Below are positions 36,142 to 44,649 of a stretch of DNA of 59,610 nt, one piece after another (positions within the stretch are counted from its first letter, which is position 1; each line of letters begins with the position of its first letter). Made by a program: the position numbers and the translations under genes. The DNA lies in assembly GCA_016185145.1 (NCBI GenBank), contig JACPOB010000065.1, positions 1 through 59,610 of the forward strand, read 5' to 3'. The notes under the pieces are model-generated. The model had not been told where the DNA came from and did not search any database. It was given only the letters and a program-made list of their open reading frames with translations. This DNA is from Rhodospirillales bacterium (lineage in GTDB: Bacteria; Pseudomonadota; Alphaproteobacteria; Reyranellales; Reyranellaceae).

Positions 36142-37611
36142 TCACGCCCGTCCGTAGTTGTCGTCGAAGCGGACGATGTCATCCTCGCCGAGGTAGCTGC
36201 CGGACTGCACCTCGATCAGGTGCAATGGGTTTTCGCCAGGATTCTCCAAGCGGTGACGCATGCCAAGCGGGATGTAGGTCGACTGGTTTTCGTAGAGTTC
36301 GAACATGTCGTTGCCGCGCGTCACGCGCGCCACACCACGCACCACCACCCAATGCTCGGCGCGCTTATGATGCATCTGCAGACTCAGCGCCCGGCCCGGC
36401 AGCACCGAGATGTGCTTCACCTGATGGCGGTCTCCGGCGTCGATCGTCTCGTAGTAGCCCCACGGCCGGAACACCTTGAGATGCGTTGTGGACTCGCTTC
36501 GGCCGGCCGCCTTCAGCCGTTCGACGATGCGCTTGACGTCCTGACTGCGGTCGCGGCGGGCTACCAGCGCGGCATCGCCGGTCGCCACGATCACCAGATC
36601 CTCGACGCCAAGCGTCGCCACCATCAGGCCACTGTCGGCACGCACGTAGCAGCCACGTGTGTCTTCGGCCACGACGTCACCAATGGCGACGTTGCCATCG
36701 ACGTCTGGGTCCGCCTCCGTCAGCAGGGCTTCCCAGGAGCCGACATCGCTCCACCCCATGTCGACAGGCACGACCGCTGCATGTTGGGTACGCTCCATGA
36801 CGGCATAGTCGACGGATTTTCCCGGCGAACGCTCGAAGGCGGCCGCGTCAAGGCGAATAAAATCACGGTCCTGCGTCGCCGCCTGGAAGGCCACCGTGCA
36901 GGCGTCGAGGATCGCCGGCTCGTATCGTTTCAGCTCGTCGAGATAGACGTCGGCGCGCATCAGGAAAATCCCGCCGTTCCAATAATGGTCGCCCTGGTCG
37001 AGGAATTGTCGCGCACGGGCGGCATCCGGCTTCTCCACGAAGCGCGCGACGGAATGCGCGCCCGGCGCTTCATCTTGCGCGGGTCCGGTCTGAATATAGC
37101 CATAGCCGGTTTCCGGCCCGCTCGGCTTGACGCCAAAGGTGACCAGCTTGCCGCGCATCGCCGCGAGCAAGCCGGTCTCGATGGCCGTATGGAACGCATC
37201 GGGTCGGCGGATGGCGTGGTCGGAGGGCAGCACCAATATCGGTTGTTGCCGATTGCCTGTGACGGCCATCATGGCGCCCACTGCAACCGCCGGTGCCGTA
37301 TTGCGGGCGGCAGGCTCCAGGACGCTGGCCATCGGTTCTACGCCGATCTGGCGTAGTTGCTCGGCAACGATGAAACGGTGCTCGGCGTTGCACACGACGA
37401 TAGGCGGCAGAAACCGATCGCGGTCAGCAACGCGCGCTGCCGTGTGCTGCAGTAACGATCGATCACCGGCCAGCGGCAGAAACTGCTTGGGATAGGCCTC
37501 GCGCGAGAGCGGCCATAGCCGCGTACCCGCGCCTCCCGAAAGAATGATCGGCTGAATCCGACCTTGCGGACGGTCGGCCTGGGTCGGGCTAAGCTGCATG
37601 TCGGTGGTCAT
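36142..37611 (-). CDS. manC: Mannose-1-phosphate guanylyltransferase / mannose-6-phosphate isomerase
   Basis: 489 residues from ATG 37611, chosen for the GGAGGCGGAG before it; earlier in-frame ATGs lack one. The N-terminal nucleotidyltransferase (about 20-300) has ILSGGAGTRLWPLSREAYPK, FVEKPDA and MGWSDVGSWEAL. The C-terminal cupin (about 370-485) has FRPWGYYETID, VLPGRALSLQMHHKRAEHWV and GMRHRLENPG. This bifunctional enzyme makes GDP-mannose for exopolysaccharide or glycoprotein. It belongs to the glycan island on its right and is transcribed away from it. Confidence 0.95.
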   Translation of the reverse strand: MTTDMQLSPTQADRPQGRIQPIILSGGAGTRLWPLSREAYPKQFLPLAGDRSLLQHTAARVADRDRFLPPIVVCNAEHRFIVAEQLRQIGVEPMASVLEPAARNTAPAVAVGAMMAVTGNRQQPILVLPSDHAIRRPDAFHTAIETGLLAAMRGKLVTFGVKPSGPETGYGYIQTGPAQDEAPGAHSVARFVEKPDAARARQFLDQGDHYWNGGIFLMRADVYLDELKRYEPAILDACTVAFQAATQDRDFIRLDAAAFERSPGKSVDYAVMERTQHAAVVPVDMGWSDVGSWEALLTEADPDVDGNVAIGDVVAEDTRGCYVRADSGLMVATLGVEDLVIVATGDAALVARRDRSQDVKRIVERLKAAGRSESTTHLKVFRPWGYYETIDAGDRHQVKHISVLPGRALSLQMHHKRAEHWVVVRGVARVTRGNDMFELYENQSTYIPLGMRHRLENPGENPLHLIEVQSGSYLGEDDIVRFDDNYGRA

Positions 37612-37779
37612 CTCCGCCTCCGGCAAAAAGTCAACGAAGTGCATTCCGAGAAAAACAAGTTCGAGTGTTTCCCGCTCAGCTGCGGGCGCGCAGCCGGCAA
37701 CAGCTTCCGATACCGGCTCGGCACGGAGAGCCATGGGCTGGTGTGAAACGTTGTTCGCACGCAAGTATGATGCCGCTCT

Positions 37780-38700
37780 TCACCTTCCTCGTGTCGATGT
37801 CGACATCAGCGATGTCACCACTTCACGGGTTCGCTGCTGCCATGGGCGCGACCTGACACCGAATGCCGCCGCAAATCGGGCACTGTCCAGGCGCGAATTC
37901 GCCGGCCGGCGCGCTCGGGTCGGATAGTCGGCCGTGCTGATCGCTGACACCGTCGGCCGCCGGTTTGTGAACATCGCCTGTGCCGCAATGATCTCGCATG
38001 CGAAGTCGTGCCACGTCGCATCGCCAGAACCGGCAAAATGATACGTCCCCCAAGGCGCACGTCCTTCCGCGACACGCGTCGCTACGGCAAGAAGCGCCTC
38101 GGCGAGATCAACAGTTGCTGTCGGGTTGCCGCACTGATCAGCAACTACGCTCCAGCTCTGCTTCTGGCGCGCGAACCGGAGCATGGTCTTGAGGAAATTG
38201 CTGCCGTGTACGCCGTAAACCCACGCGGTGCGCAAGATGATGTGACGGTCCAGGCGCGCCCGAATAGCTTGTTCACCGGCCTCCTTCGATCTCCCGTAAA
38301 CGCCCATAGGGCCGACGGGATCGGTTTCCACGTACGCACTCGGTTTGGCGCCGTCGAACACATAGTCCGTGGACACGTGGACCAGCGGCAGCCCGCGCTC
38401 GGCGCAGACGTCAGCGAGGAGCGTCGGTCCCTCGCAATTGCTGCTGAAGGCGCGCTCAGACTCGACCTCGGCCTGGTCGACCTTGGTATAGGCAGCCGCG
38501 TTGACGATCACTGTTGGATTGACGTGCTGGACGGCCGATACCACGGCATCGCGGTCGCAGATATCCGCCTGCTTGCGGAGCAGCAATGTCGCGGCCACCC
38601 CACGGCCCGATGCTACGACATCGAGTTCCTGGCCGAGCTGGCCGCCGGCCCCAAACACCAGCAGGCGCGCCTCTTGGCCGCTCATTCCTTGGCCGTTCAT
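37780..38700 (-). CDS. rfbD: dTDP-4-dehydrorhamnose reductase
   Basis: 306 residues from ATG 38700 (or 38685). Rossmann motif VFGAGGQLGQEL, then NAAAYTKVDQAE, the catalytic VSTDYVFDG and YGRSKEAGE (YxxxK). The C-terminal part holds AGSGDATWHDFA and the family end RPANSRLDSARFAAAFG. It makes dTDP-L-rhamnose in the last step. It lies four bases after rfbC; rfbA and rfbB are absent from the window. Confidence 0.93.
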   Translation of the reverse strand: MNGQGMSGQEARLLVFGAGGQLGQELDVVASGRGVAATLLLRKQADICDRDAVVSAVQHVNPTVIVNAAAYTKVDQAEVESERAFSSNCEGPTLLADVCAERGLPLVHVSTDYVFDGAKPSAYVETDPVGPMGVYGRSKEAGEQAIRARLDRHIILRTAWVYGVHGSNFLKTMLRFARQKQSWSVVADQCGNPTATVDLAEALLAVATRVAEGRAPWGTYHFAGSGDATWHDFACEIIAAQAMFTNRRPTVSAISTADYPTRARRPANSRLDSARFAAAFGVRSRPWQQRTREVVTSLMSTSTRGR

Positions 38701-38704
38701 TGCC

Positions 38705-39316
38705 TCAGGCCGGAACAGCGGCACGAGGCGACGGTTCCACGATGTCGTCCTCCTCCCATCGAAACGGGCTGGAGAACGCGGAGAAGGGCGGCAGCGACGA
38801 GTCCTTGGCCGACAGGACAGCGCCCGTCGTGTCGAACGGCCACTCGATACCGATGTCGGAGTCCTGCCAGTGTATGCCCGCATCGCAATGCGGCGCATAG
38901 GACGCATCGACCTTGTACGCAACAACCGTATCCGGTTCGAGCGTCACAAAGCCATGCGCGAAGCCCTTGGGCACATAGAGTTGCTCCGGCTCGGTCCCTG
39001 TCAGCATGGTCCCGCACCACCTTCCATAATGCGGCGAGCCGCATCTCAGGTCCACGGCGACGTCGAACACAGAGCCCTGAAGCACTCTAACCAGCTTGGC
39101 TTGCGCAAAAGGTGGGAGCTGAAAGTGCAAGCCACGCACTGTTCCCTCTCGTGCCGACAGGGACTGGTTGTCCTGCACAAAATTGACATCGATGCCGACG
39201 CGGCGGAAAGCGTCGCGTGACCATGTCTCCAGAAAGTGGCCACGCAGGTCGTCGAACCGCTTCGAGCGGACGAGCAAGAGTCCCTCGATCTTCAGTCGCT
39301 CGATGGCAAAATTCAT
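38705..39316 (-). CDS. rfbC: dTDP-4-dehydrorhamnose 3,5-epimerase
   Basis: 203 residues from ATG 39316. Cupin-fold epimerase: DLRGHFLETWSRDAFRRVG, FVQDNQSLSAREGTVRGLHF with the catalytic His, KLVRVLQGSVFDVAVDLR, and YVPKGFAHGFVTLE. It is followed by rfbD. The enzyme converts the RmlB product before RmlD reduces it. The region 39317-39691 divides it from the divergent unknown gene. Confidence 0.94.
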   Translation of the reverse strand: MNFAIERLKIEGLLLVRSKRFDDLRGHFLETWSRDAFRRVGIDVNFVQDNQSLSAREGTVRGLHFQLPPFAQAKLVRVLQGSVFDVAVDLRCGSPHYGRWCGTMLTGTEPEQLYVPKGFAHGFVTLEPDTVVAYKVDASYAPHCDAGIHWQDSDIGIEWPFDTTGAVLSAKDSSLPPFSAFSSPFRWEEDDIVEPSPRAAVPA

Positions 39317-39691
39317 GGCGCATCCTTGAGTGTTTGACCCATCGAAAGGCTGCGAACATCCAGCACCCGTCGTTGCTGTATTGCTCCGTTGCACCGCGCG
39401 TCGCGGTTATCTCATTTGGCAGTTCAAGAAAAACGTCGCTCGGTGCCGGCATGGATGCTCAGGCCCGTACGTTCTCTCTCTTCGCGGCGATAGTCTGTCG
39501 TAGCGTGAGCGAGGTCAACCGAATGTGCTGCTCAACGGCGCATATCTATCGAGCGCACTCCACGAGTGTTGTGTTCGAGTTACGCGAATCGAATCACGCG
39601 CGCACATATGCGTTTTTGAACCACCAACTTTGTTGACCCAACGCACGCGACAACCAAGTATCGCGGCGTACACCGCGAAGGGGGAGCGTAC
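39317..39691. other. Divergent intergenic region, rfbC and RTX block
   Basis: 375 bases without a supported gene. Two divergent transcripts should start here. A promoter candidate and a dyad lie near the right end (listed separately). A short open frame at 39525-39743 has Cys- and Arg-rich text and is not believed. Confidence 0.5.
39633..39661 (+). promoter_or_regulatory. Promoter candidate for the RTX block
   Basis: TTGACC at 39633-39638, a 17-base spacer and AAGTAT at 39656-39661, placed 31 bases before the GTG of the unknown gene. The -10 match is weak. Directly downstream a dyad TCGCGG-N6-CCGCGA (39661-39678) would lie at the start of the transcript, just before the ribosome binding site. 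Confidence 0.35.
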
Positions 39692-40591
39692 GTGGTTCAA
39701 TATCCCCGAGACGGAGACGGACGTCTGCGCACTCACAGGGTGACGCGAGGCCTGTTCATCTTGCGGTACGTTGCCTCGAATGCAGGCAACGGAGCGACGC
39801 ATGCAGCGGCTCCTACGATCCGGGTCAGACCGCAGAACGCCGCGGATGTCGAGCTGATCGCGTGGCCAGGCGCCCTTCCAAACGAGTTGGCGGGCCCGAA
39901 CGACGGACTTGTCCTTCGGGCATTCCGCGACACGACCATTACGCTTGAAGTCATGCCGTCTCGCGCTGGCGGAAGCGTCGACGCGGAACTTCACCTGGAA
40001 CCGGTGTCGCGCCTGGCCCATGGCGGATTTGGTCGGACCGACGGGATCGAAGTCCTCGCACACGTCTCCCGCCGCGGTGACGTGGTGATCCCTGCCGGCG
40101 AATGGATTTGCGGCCCCGACTATCCGATGGCCATCGAGGGCATCGAGATCCGTTGGCCACACCGCCCACCCGGATTGGACGTCATGACAACCGTCTCGGT
40201 CAGCAAGAACGGGGTGCGCAATCTCCCAACAATCCTGACCGGCAAGTTCGCCGGCACGCGTGGCCGGGCAGCGCCAATAACGGGCATCGAGCTATCGCTT
40301 ACCGGAGAACGCGCCCGCGACTTCGCCTTGCGCGTGGATGCCGTGTTTCTTGGGTCAGCTGTCCAATCGAAACGTGGCCGGTCCATTTCACTAATCGGCC
40401 CCACTGGACGAGAACCGCTGGTCGGCTTGCGCCTCTCGATCGAAAGCGTGTCGACCAACGGTGCCGCTCGGGCTGTCTCCACTCCACCCATTCAAGAACG
40501 GCCAAAGTCCGGGGCAAACTGGGGCTCCGGGGGACGCATAAGGGTCTTTCGGGGGCTGAAGAAAGGAGGATCACATCCCCAAATCCCATAA
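39692..40591 (+). CDS. Unknown beta-rich protein upstream of the RTX gene
   Basis: 299 residues from GTG 39692 with a GGGGGAG site five bases upstream. No family recognised. Alternating hydrophobic text and frequent Gly/Pro predict a beta-sandwich-rich protein: GLFILRYVASNAGNG, VELIAWPGALP, EVLAHVSRRGDVVIPAGEW, and later GIELSLTGERARDFALRVDAVFLG split by loops. The end (SGGRIRVFRGLKKGGSH) is basic. There is no signal peptide. It is 64 bases before the RTX gene on the same strand. A role in making or folding that protein, or in surface-glycan work, is inferred from position. Confidence 0.7.
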   Translation: MVQYPRDGDGRLRTHRVTRGLFILRYVASNAGNGATHAAAPTIRVRPQNAADVELIAWPGALPNELAGPNDGLVLRAFRDTTITLEVMPSRAGGSVDAELHLEPVSRLAHGGFGRTDGIEVLAHVSRRGDVVIPAGEWICGPDYPMAIEGIEIRWPHRPPGLDVMTTVSVSKNGVRNLPTILTGKFAGTRGRAAPITGIELSLTGERARDFALRVDAVFLGSAVQSKRGRSISLIGPTGREPLVGLRLSIESVSTNGAARAVSTPPIQERPKSGANWGSGGRIRVFRGLKKGGSHPQIP

Positions 40592-40655
40592 GGAAACGCG
40601 AACAAGACGAGCTTCCTGATCCAAGTTGATCCCACCAAGCCGATGAGGGTTTGTC

Positions 40656-41714
40656 ATGGCGACATACGATCTAAATCACAGCGAGGTAAGCGAGCTGGTT
40701 CAGGGCACCGGGCTTTTCTCGGACCCTGAATGGAATCGCATCCTCGATAGCATCGAGGAGACCGGCGTCTTCGCGCCAGGATCTACGTCAGGTGACAAGG
40801 CACACCTGGAATCGCTGGACTTCGGCGAGTCACCTGGCCCGAACAGCGAGATCTTGTTCTACCACGGCACGCCGACCGATCCGGTGAAGGACACCGGCGG
40901 CGCCGACGCGATCATTTTTGCGACCAACGAGGACGTGACGGCGACGCTCCATGATGGCGGCGTTGTCGCTTCCGCAGGCGGTGATGATCACATCACGATC
41001 ACAGGAAACAGTGACGACACCGTATTTTCAGGTGCAGGCACCGATACGGTGTCGACGGGCGCCGGTGACGACATCGTCTTCGGCGGCGCTGGCAACGACA
41101 CGCTGGAAGGCGGTGCCGGCAGCGACCATCTGTCGGGAGAAGCCGGCGACGATTCGATTTCCGGCGACGCCGGTGACGACGTGATATCGGGCGGCGACGG
41201 CGACGACTGGCTCTCAGGCGGCGCCGGCGACGACACTATCCTCGGTGGCTCGGGCAGTGATTCCATCGACGGTGGCTCCGGCAGCGATCAGCTGTTCGGC
41301 GATGCCGGCGACGATACGATCAGCGGCGGCGCGGGCAATGACAGCCTCGTCGGCGGTGCGGGCGACGACCATCTCATCGGCGGTGCCGGTGCCGATACGC
41401 TCGTCGGCGGCATTGGCGACGACACCCTGGAAGGCGGCTCCGGAAACGACGTGATCATGGCCGATGGCGTCAACGCAGGCGAAGACAGCATCGTTGGCGG
41501 CTCCGGCGCGGATGAGTTCTTCGTCGATGTCAGCAACGACACGGTCGTCGGCGGATCGGGCCTCGACACGCTCCATGTCACGAACTTCGACAGCACGGAT
41601 CACAAGACTGTCACGACTGACGGAGATTCTACGATCTGGACGTTCGATGACGGCAGCACGATCACGTTCTCCGACGTCGAGAAGATCATCTTCCACGACC
41701 AAGAGAAGGCATGA
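40656..41714 (+). CDS. RTX calcium-binding protein, type I secretion substrate
   Basis: 352 residues. An N-terminal part (1-105) without signal peptide is followed by 15 consecutive nonapeptide repeats of the GGxGxDxLx type (residues 133-267), for example GGAGNDTLEGGAGSDHL. These wind into a calcium-bound parallel beta-roll outside the cell. The C-terminus (about 290-352) has further Gly/Asp text and ends TITFSDVEKIIFHDQEKA, typical of the C-terminal type I secretion signal region. The neighbouring ABC/HlyD genes (48271, 50026) are the likely exporter. Acidic overall. It may be an S-layer-like or adhesive surface protein; no enzymatic domain is visible. Confidence 0.93.
   Translation: MATYDLNHSEVSELVQGTGLFSDPEWNRILDSIEETGVFAPGSTSGDKAHLESLDFGESPGPNSEILFYHGTPTDPVKDTGGADAIIFATNEDVTATLHDGGVVASAGGDDHITITGNSDDTVFSGAGTDTVSTGAGDDIVFGGAGNDTLEGGAGSDHLSGEAGDDSISGDAGDDVISGGDGDDWLSGGAGDDTILGGSGSDSIDGGSGSDQLFGDAGDDTISGGAGNDSLVGGAGDDHLIGGAGADTLVGGIGDDTLEGGSGNDVIMADGVNAGEDSIVGGSGADEFFVDVSNDTVVGGSGLDTLHVTNFDSTDHKTVTTDGDSTIWTFDDGSTITFSDVEKIIFHDQEKA
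41052..41456 (+). repeat. 15 tandem 27-base RTX repeats
   Basis: In-frame repeats encoding the nonapeptide beta-roll of the RTX protein. The copies differ at the base level, so this is an old coding repeat and not a recent expansion. Confidence 0.9.
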
Positions 41715-41742
41715 TCCCGGCTCCTCCGGATCGACTGTTTCG

Positions 41743-41769
41743 GGAGGGGCCAACGGGCCCCTCCTTTTT
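41743..41769 (+). terminator. Rho-independent terminator after the RTX gene
   Basis: GGAGGGGCC (41743-41751), a loop of four bases, GGCCCCTCC (41756-41764), then five T. It lies 28 bases after the RTX stop and separates it from the SapC-like genes. This would keep the RTX message independent and allow high expression. Confidence 0.9.
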
Positions 41770-41799
41770 GCCGCGGCCGGATAGCCGCAATCCGATGCA

Positions 41800-42558
41800 A
41801 TGATATATTGGAAAGAGCTTTACGAGAGTCCCAGGCGCCTGACCTCCAATTGGGGCCATTGCCGGATCTTCGCGCCCGAAGCATACGAGCTGGTCCGCAC
41901 CCTACAGCTCGTTCCAATCGTTCACGCCGAGGCATTGAGCCTGGCGGCATACTTCCCGATCGTGTGGCGTGTCCGGAATGGCGAGACCGTTCTCTGTGTC
42001 CTGCGATCGCTACTTGCCGGCGGTCTTGGGCATCCCGTCAAGCCCACGCATGCAGGCGACGGGCTGCCGCTTGCGCTGCGCGGATTTCCGGTGATCGCGA
42101 CGGCACCGACAACCGGCGGCGACGAGGTCTGGATTGACGACGTCGTGGCCGACCAGCCCACTGATATCGGGGCGCCGATCCTGATGGAGGATGGACGTCT
42201 CAGTCGCGGCGCGGCTCAGCGGATCCAGGCCGTCGTCAAACTACGTCAGGCAATCGATATGACGCATCGCCTCACCAAGGCGCTGGCAAGCCGTCGCCTT
42301 CTGGAGTCATGGCAGCTGGACTTCGAGCTGGCCTCGGGAGGCCAGAGGATCCGTTTCGACGACCTCATGGTGGTCAGGCCGCCGACCTCGCCGGATCCCG
42401 ACCTGATCGAGCACCTTCGGGAATTCGGCATCGAGGCCGCGACATTTATTGCGGCGCACCGTATCTCGCTGTTCCGAATTTCCATCCTGCTGCGGGCCGC
42501 CCGCGCCGCCGCGATGACGAAGCAAACGTTGTCGCCCGAGATGAAGGAGGCGATGTGA
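41800..42558 (+). CDS. SapC-like protein, first copy
   Basis: 252 residues of the SapC family (named from the Campylobacter S-layer locus; molecular role unknown). Characteristic text: ELVRTLQLVPIVHAEALSLAAYFPIVWR near the N-terminus, LPLALRGFPV, GAPILMEDGRLS, and the C-terminal ESWQLDFELASGGQRIRFDDLMVV. No signal peptide. The ATG lacks a good ribosome binding site. The stop overlaps the GTG of the second copy by three bases. SapC-like genes are often next to RTX or type I secretion genes in alphaproteobacteria. Confidence 0.85.
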   Translation: MIYWKELYESPRRLTSNWGHCRIFAPEAYELVRTLQLVPIVHAEALSLAAYFPIVWRVRNGETVLCVLRSLLAGGLGHPVKPTHAGDGLPLALRGFPVIATAPTTGGDEVWIDDVVADQPTDIGAPILMEDGRLSRGAAQRIQAVVKLRQAIDMTHRLTKALASRRLLESWQLDFELASGGQRIRFDDLMVVRPPTSPDPDLIEHLREFGIEAATFIAAHRISLFRISILLRAARAAAMTKQTLSPEMKEAM

Positions 42559-43427
42559 CTCTGTCGCTCGTCGACCGCCCCCTTCACTTCGAAGCGCTGG
42601 GTGCCGGGCCGGATGGCGCTTGGCGGCCGCCGCGCCAATTCAGGTTTCTCGATCGTGTCGGCACCGTCCCACTTTCCGATAGTGAACTCCTGCAGACATC
42701 CCTGTATCTGCCGCTGGCAGTGCAGGAAAGCGCCGGCACGCACGAGGTTGTCGGCGTTGTCCATCCAGATTTCCTGGCCCGGTCGCCGATCCGCGCCGAC
42801 GGCCGTTGGGGGCATTTCTACATGCCCATCGCACTCCGATGTCTGCCGTTCAGACGCGCCGGCCAGGCTACGGGTGGCGGCAATTCGAAACTCGAGATAG
42901 CCACCGAGCTGGACGCCGATGACGATGCGGTGCTCCTGCCGCTCTTTGGCGAAAATGGGCGCCCGCACCAGGACCTGGCAAGTGTGGTCTCCTTGCTCGA
43001 TCGGCTCGAGACAGGAAAGGCAAGACTTGCCAGCGCTGCCGCGTCCCTGGTGGCAGCCGACCTGCTGGTGCCCCTGATCTCCACCAATGCGGCGAACGCG
43101 TTGGCCGGCGATGTGAAGTTGTTGGTGATTGATCCGCGACGACTGCGGAGGCTGACATCTGCGCGAACAGTGGCTCTCGCGGCCGACGGCTTTCTTCCCC
43201 TGGATCTCGCCACGGCATTTGTCTTGTCGAGCCGCCTGTGGGCGTCGCATCTGGCACCGGCTCCATCGACGGATGATGCCGCACAGATTGCGATCGTCGA
43301 TCCGCCCTCGTTCGGCCAGCACGCACAGGGGACCTTTGCAATCGAGTTGAGGATAGATGACAGCTCTCTCTTCTCTTTCGACACGTTCGCCCAAAGCGGC
43401 ACGCCTTTCGTCAATCCCGGCTGTTGA
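42555..43427 (+). CDS. SapC-like protein, second copy
   Basis: 290 residues from GTG 42555. The same plan as the first copy but diverged: LLQTSLYLPLAVQESAGTHEVVGVV, HFYMPIALRCLPFR, DDAVLLPLFGENGRPHQDLASVV, and a C-terminal DLLVPLISTNAAN. A late ADGFLPLDLATAFVLSSRLW segment follows. It is translationally coupled to the first copy and overlaps the GT4 gene by 71 bases. Two different SapC-like chains made together suggest a heteromeric complex; this is inference. Confidence 0.78.
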   Translation: MTLSLVDRPLHFEALGAGPDGAWRPPRQFRFLDRVGTVPLSDSELLQTSLYLPLAVQESAGTHEVVGVVHPDFLARSPIRADGRWGHFYMPIALRCLPFRRAGQATGGGNSKLEIATELDADDDAVLLPLFGENGRPHQDLASVVSLLDRLETGKARLASAAASLVAADLLVPLISTNAANALAGDVKLLVIDPRRLRRLTSARTVALAADGFLPLDLATAFVLSSRLWASHLAPAPSTDDAAQIAIVDPPSFGQHAQGTFAIELRIDDSSLFSFDTFAQSGTPFVNPGC

Positions 43428-44649
43428 TGCGCTGTTCGTCCACACCAACTTCCCGGGTCAGTTCAGGGGAATCGCCCAGCATCTCGCAAAAGGTCGAGAC
43501 ATGCGGGTCCATGCGATCGGCTCGCATACCGCGACGGCAATGCCTGGAGTCAAGCTGATCCGCTATTCCGTATCGGCCGCCGACATAGCAGCGAGCCATT
43601 CACTGGCACGCCGCTTCGAGGTCGAGTGCCGGCGGGCCGAGCAGGTCATCTACACAGCCAATCTGCTGAGACTCAATCACGTCGATCCGAAGCTGATTTT
43701 CGTCCACTCGGGATGGGGCGAATCCATTCCGCTGCGAGAACTGTTCCCGCACGCACGCATCGTCGTCTATCCGGAATATTTCTACAGGACGCGCGGAACC
43801 GACGTCGGATTTGATCCGGAAGCCAGCCAACTCGGCGTCGACGGTGCAGTCCGGGTATCCCTCCGCAATGCCTCGACGCTGCTTGCGCTTGCCGACGCCG
43901 AGGTGGCGATTGCACCGACGCAGTGGCAAAAGAGCCTCTTCCCGCCGGAGTATCATTCCAAGATCCGCGTCATCCACGACGGAATCGACACCCCGCGGCT
44001 GGTTCCAGCCGAAGCGCAATTCGTCGATCCTCGAACGGGTCGCGTCTTTCGAACGGGCGACGAAGTCGTCACCTACGTCGCACGCAACCTCGAGCCCTAT
44101 CGCGGCTTCCACATCTTCATGCGGGCCTTGCCGGAGGTGCTGAGGACCCGCCCCAAAGCACGGGTTCTGATCGCCGGCGGCGACGGCGTTTCCTACGGCA
44201 CGCTGCCGGATGGCTTCGGCAGCTGGAAGGATAAGCTGCTCAAGGAGCTCGACGGGCAGCTTGACCTCTCACGAGTGCACATGCTGGGCCACCTCGGCTA
44301 CGACGACTACGTTGCCCTGCTGCGGATTTCACGCGTTCATGTCTACCTGACATATCCCTTCGTGTTGTCGTGGTCGATCCTCGAGGCGATGTCATTGGGC
44401 TGCATCGTCGTTGCCTCGGACACGGCGCCCGTGAAAGAGGTGATCGAGGATGGAGTCAATGGCCTCCTGACCCCGTTCTTCGACACGGCTCGGCTCGCCA
44501 AACAGATCATCCGCGTCCTGGCAAATCCCCAGGGGCACGCGAGCTTAGGTCGCGCGGCGCGTGCCCACGTCGTTGAAAACTACGATTTCGACACGCAGAC
44601 GCTGCCGAAGTACCTGCAGATCATCCAGGCTGCGGACGCGTCTGCGTAG
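43357..44649 (+). CDS. GT4-family glycosyltransferase
   Basis: 430 residues. GT-B fold: N-terminal ALFVHTNFPGQFRGIAQHLA, then YPEYFYRTRGTDVGFDPE, C-terminal domain with RNLEPYRGFHIFMRALPEVL, LIAGGDGVSYG and the donor-binding WSILEAMSLGCIVVASDTAP with VIEDGVNGLL. It transfers a sugar from a nucleotide donor in the cytoplasm. The start overlaps the second SapC gene by 71 bases and no later ATG fits the fold. It overlaps the end of the convergent GT2 gene by 29 bases. Confidence 0.9.
   Translation: MTALSSLSTRSPKAARLSSIPAVDALFVHTNFPGQFRGIAQHLAKGRDMRVHAIGSHTATAMPGVKLIRYSVSAADIAASHSLARRFEVECRRAEQVIYTANLLRLNHVDPKLIFVHSGWGESIPLRELFPHARIVVYPEYFYRTRGTDVGFDPEASQLGVDGAVRVSLRNASTLLALADAEVAIAPTQWQKSLFPPEYHSKIRVIHDGIDTPRLVPAEAQFVDPRTGRVFRTGDEVVTYVARNLEPYRGFHIFMRALPEVLRTRPKARVLIAGGDGVSYGTLPDGFGSWKDKLLKELDGQLDLSRVHMLGHLGYDDYVALLRISRVHVYLTYPFVLSWSILEAMSLGCIVVASDTAPVKEVIEDGVNGLLTPFFDTARLAKQIIRVLANPQGHASLGRAARAHVVENYDFDTQTLPKYLQIIQAADASA

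Noticed and set aside
39525..39743. 72-codon frame in the divergent intergenic region
   Set aside because: Overlaps the start of the believable gene at 39692 in another frame and has odd composition.
41052..41456. Regular 27-base repeats that could pass for a CRISPR-like array
   Set aside because: They are in-frame codons for RTX nonapeptides, with no spacers and no cas genes.
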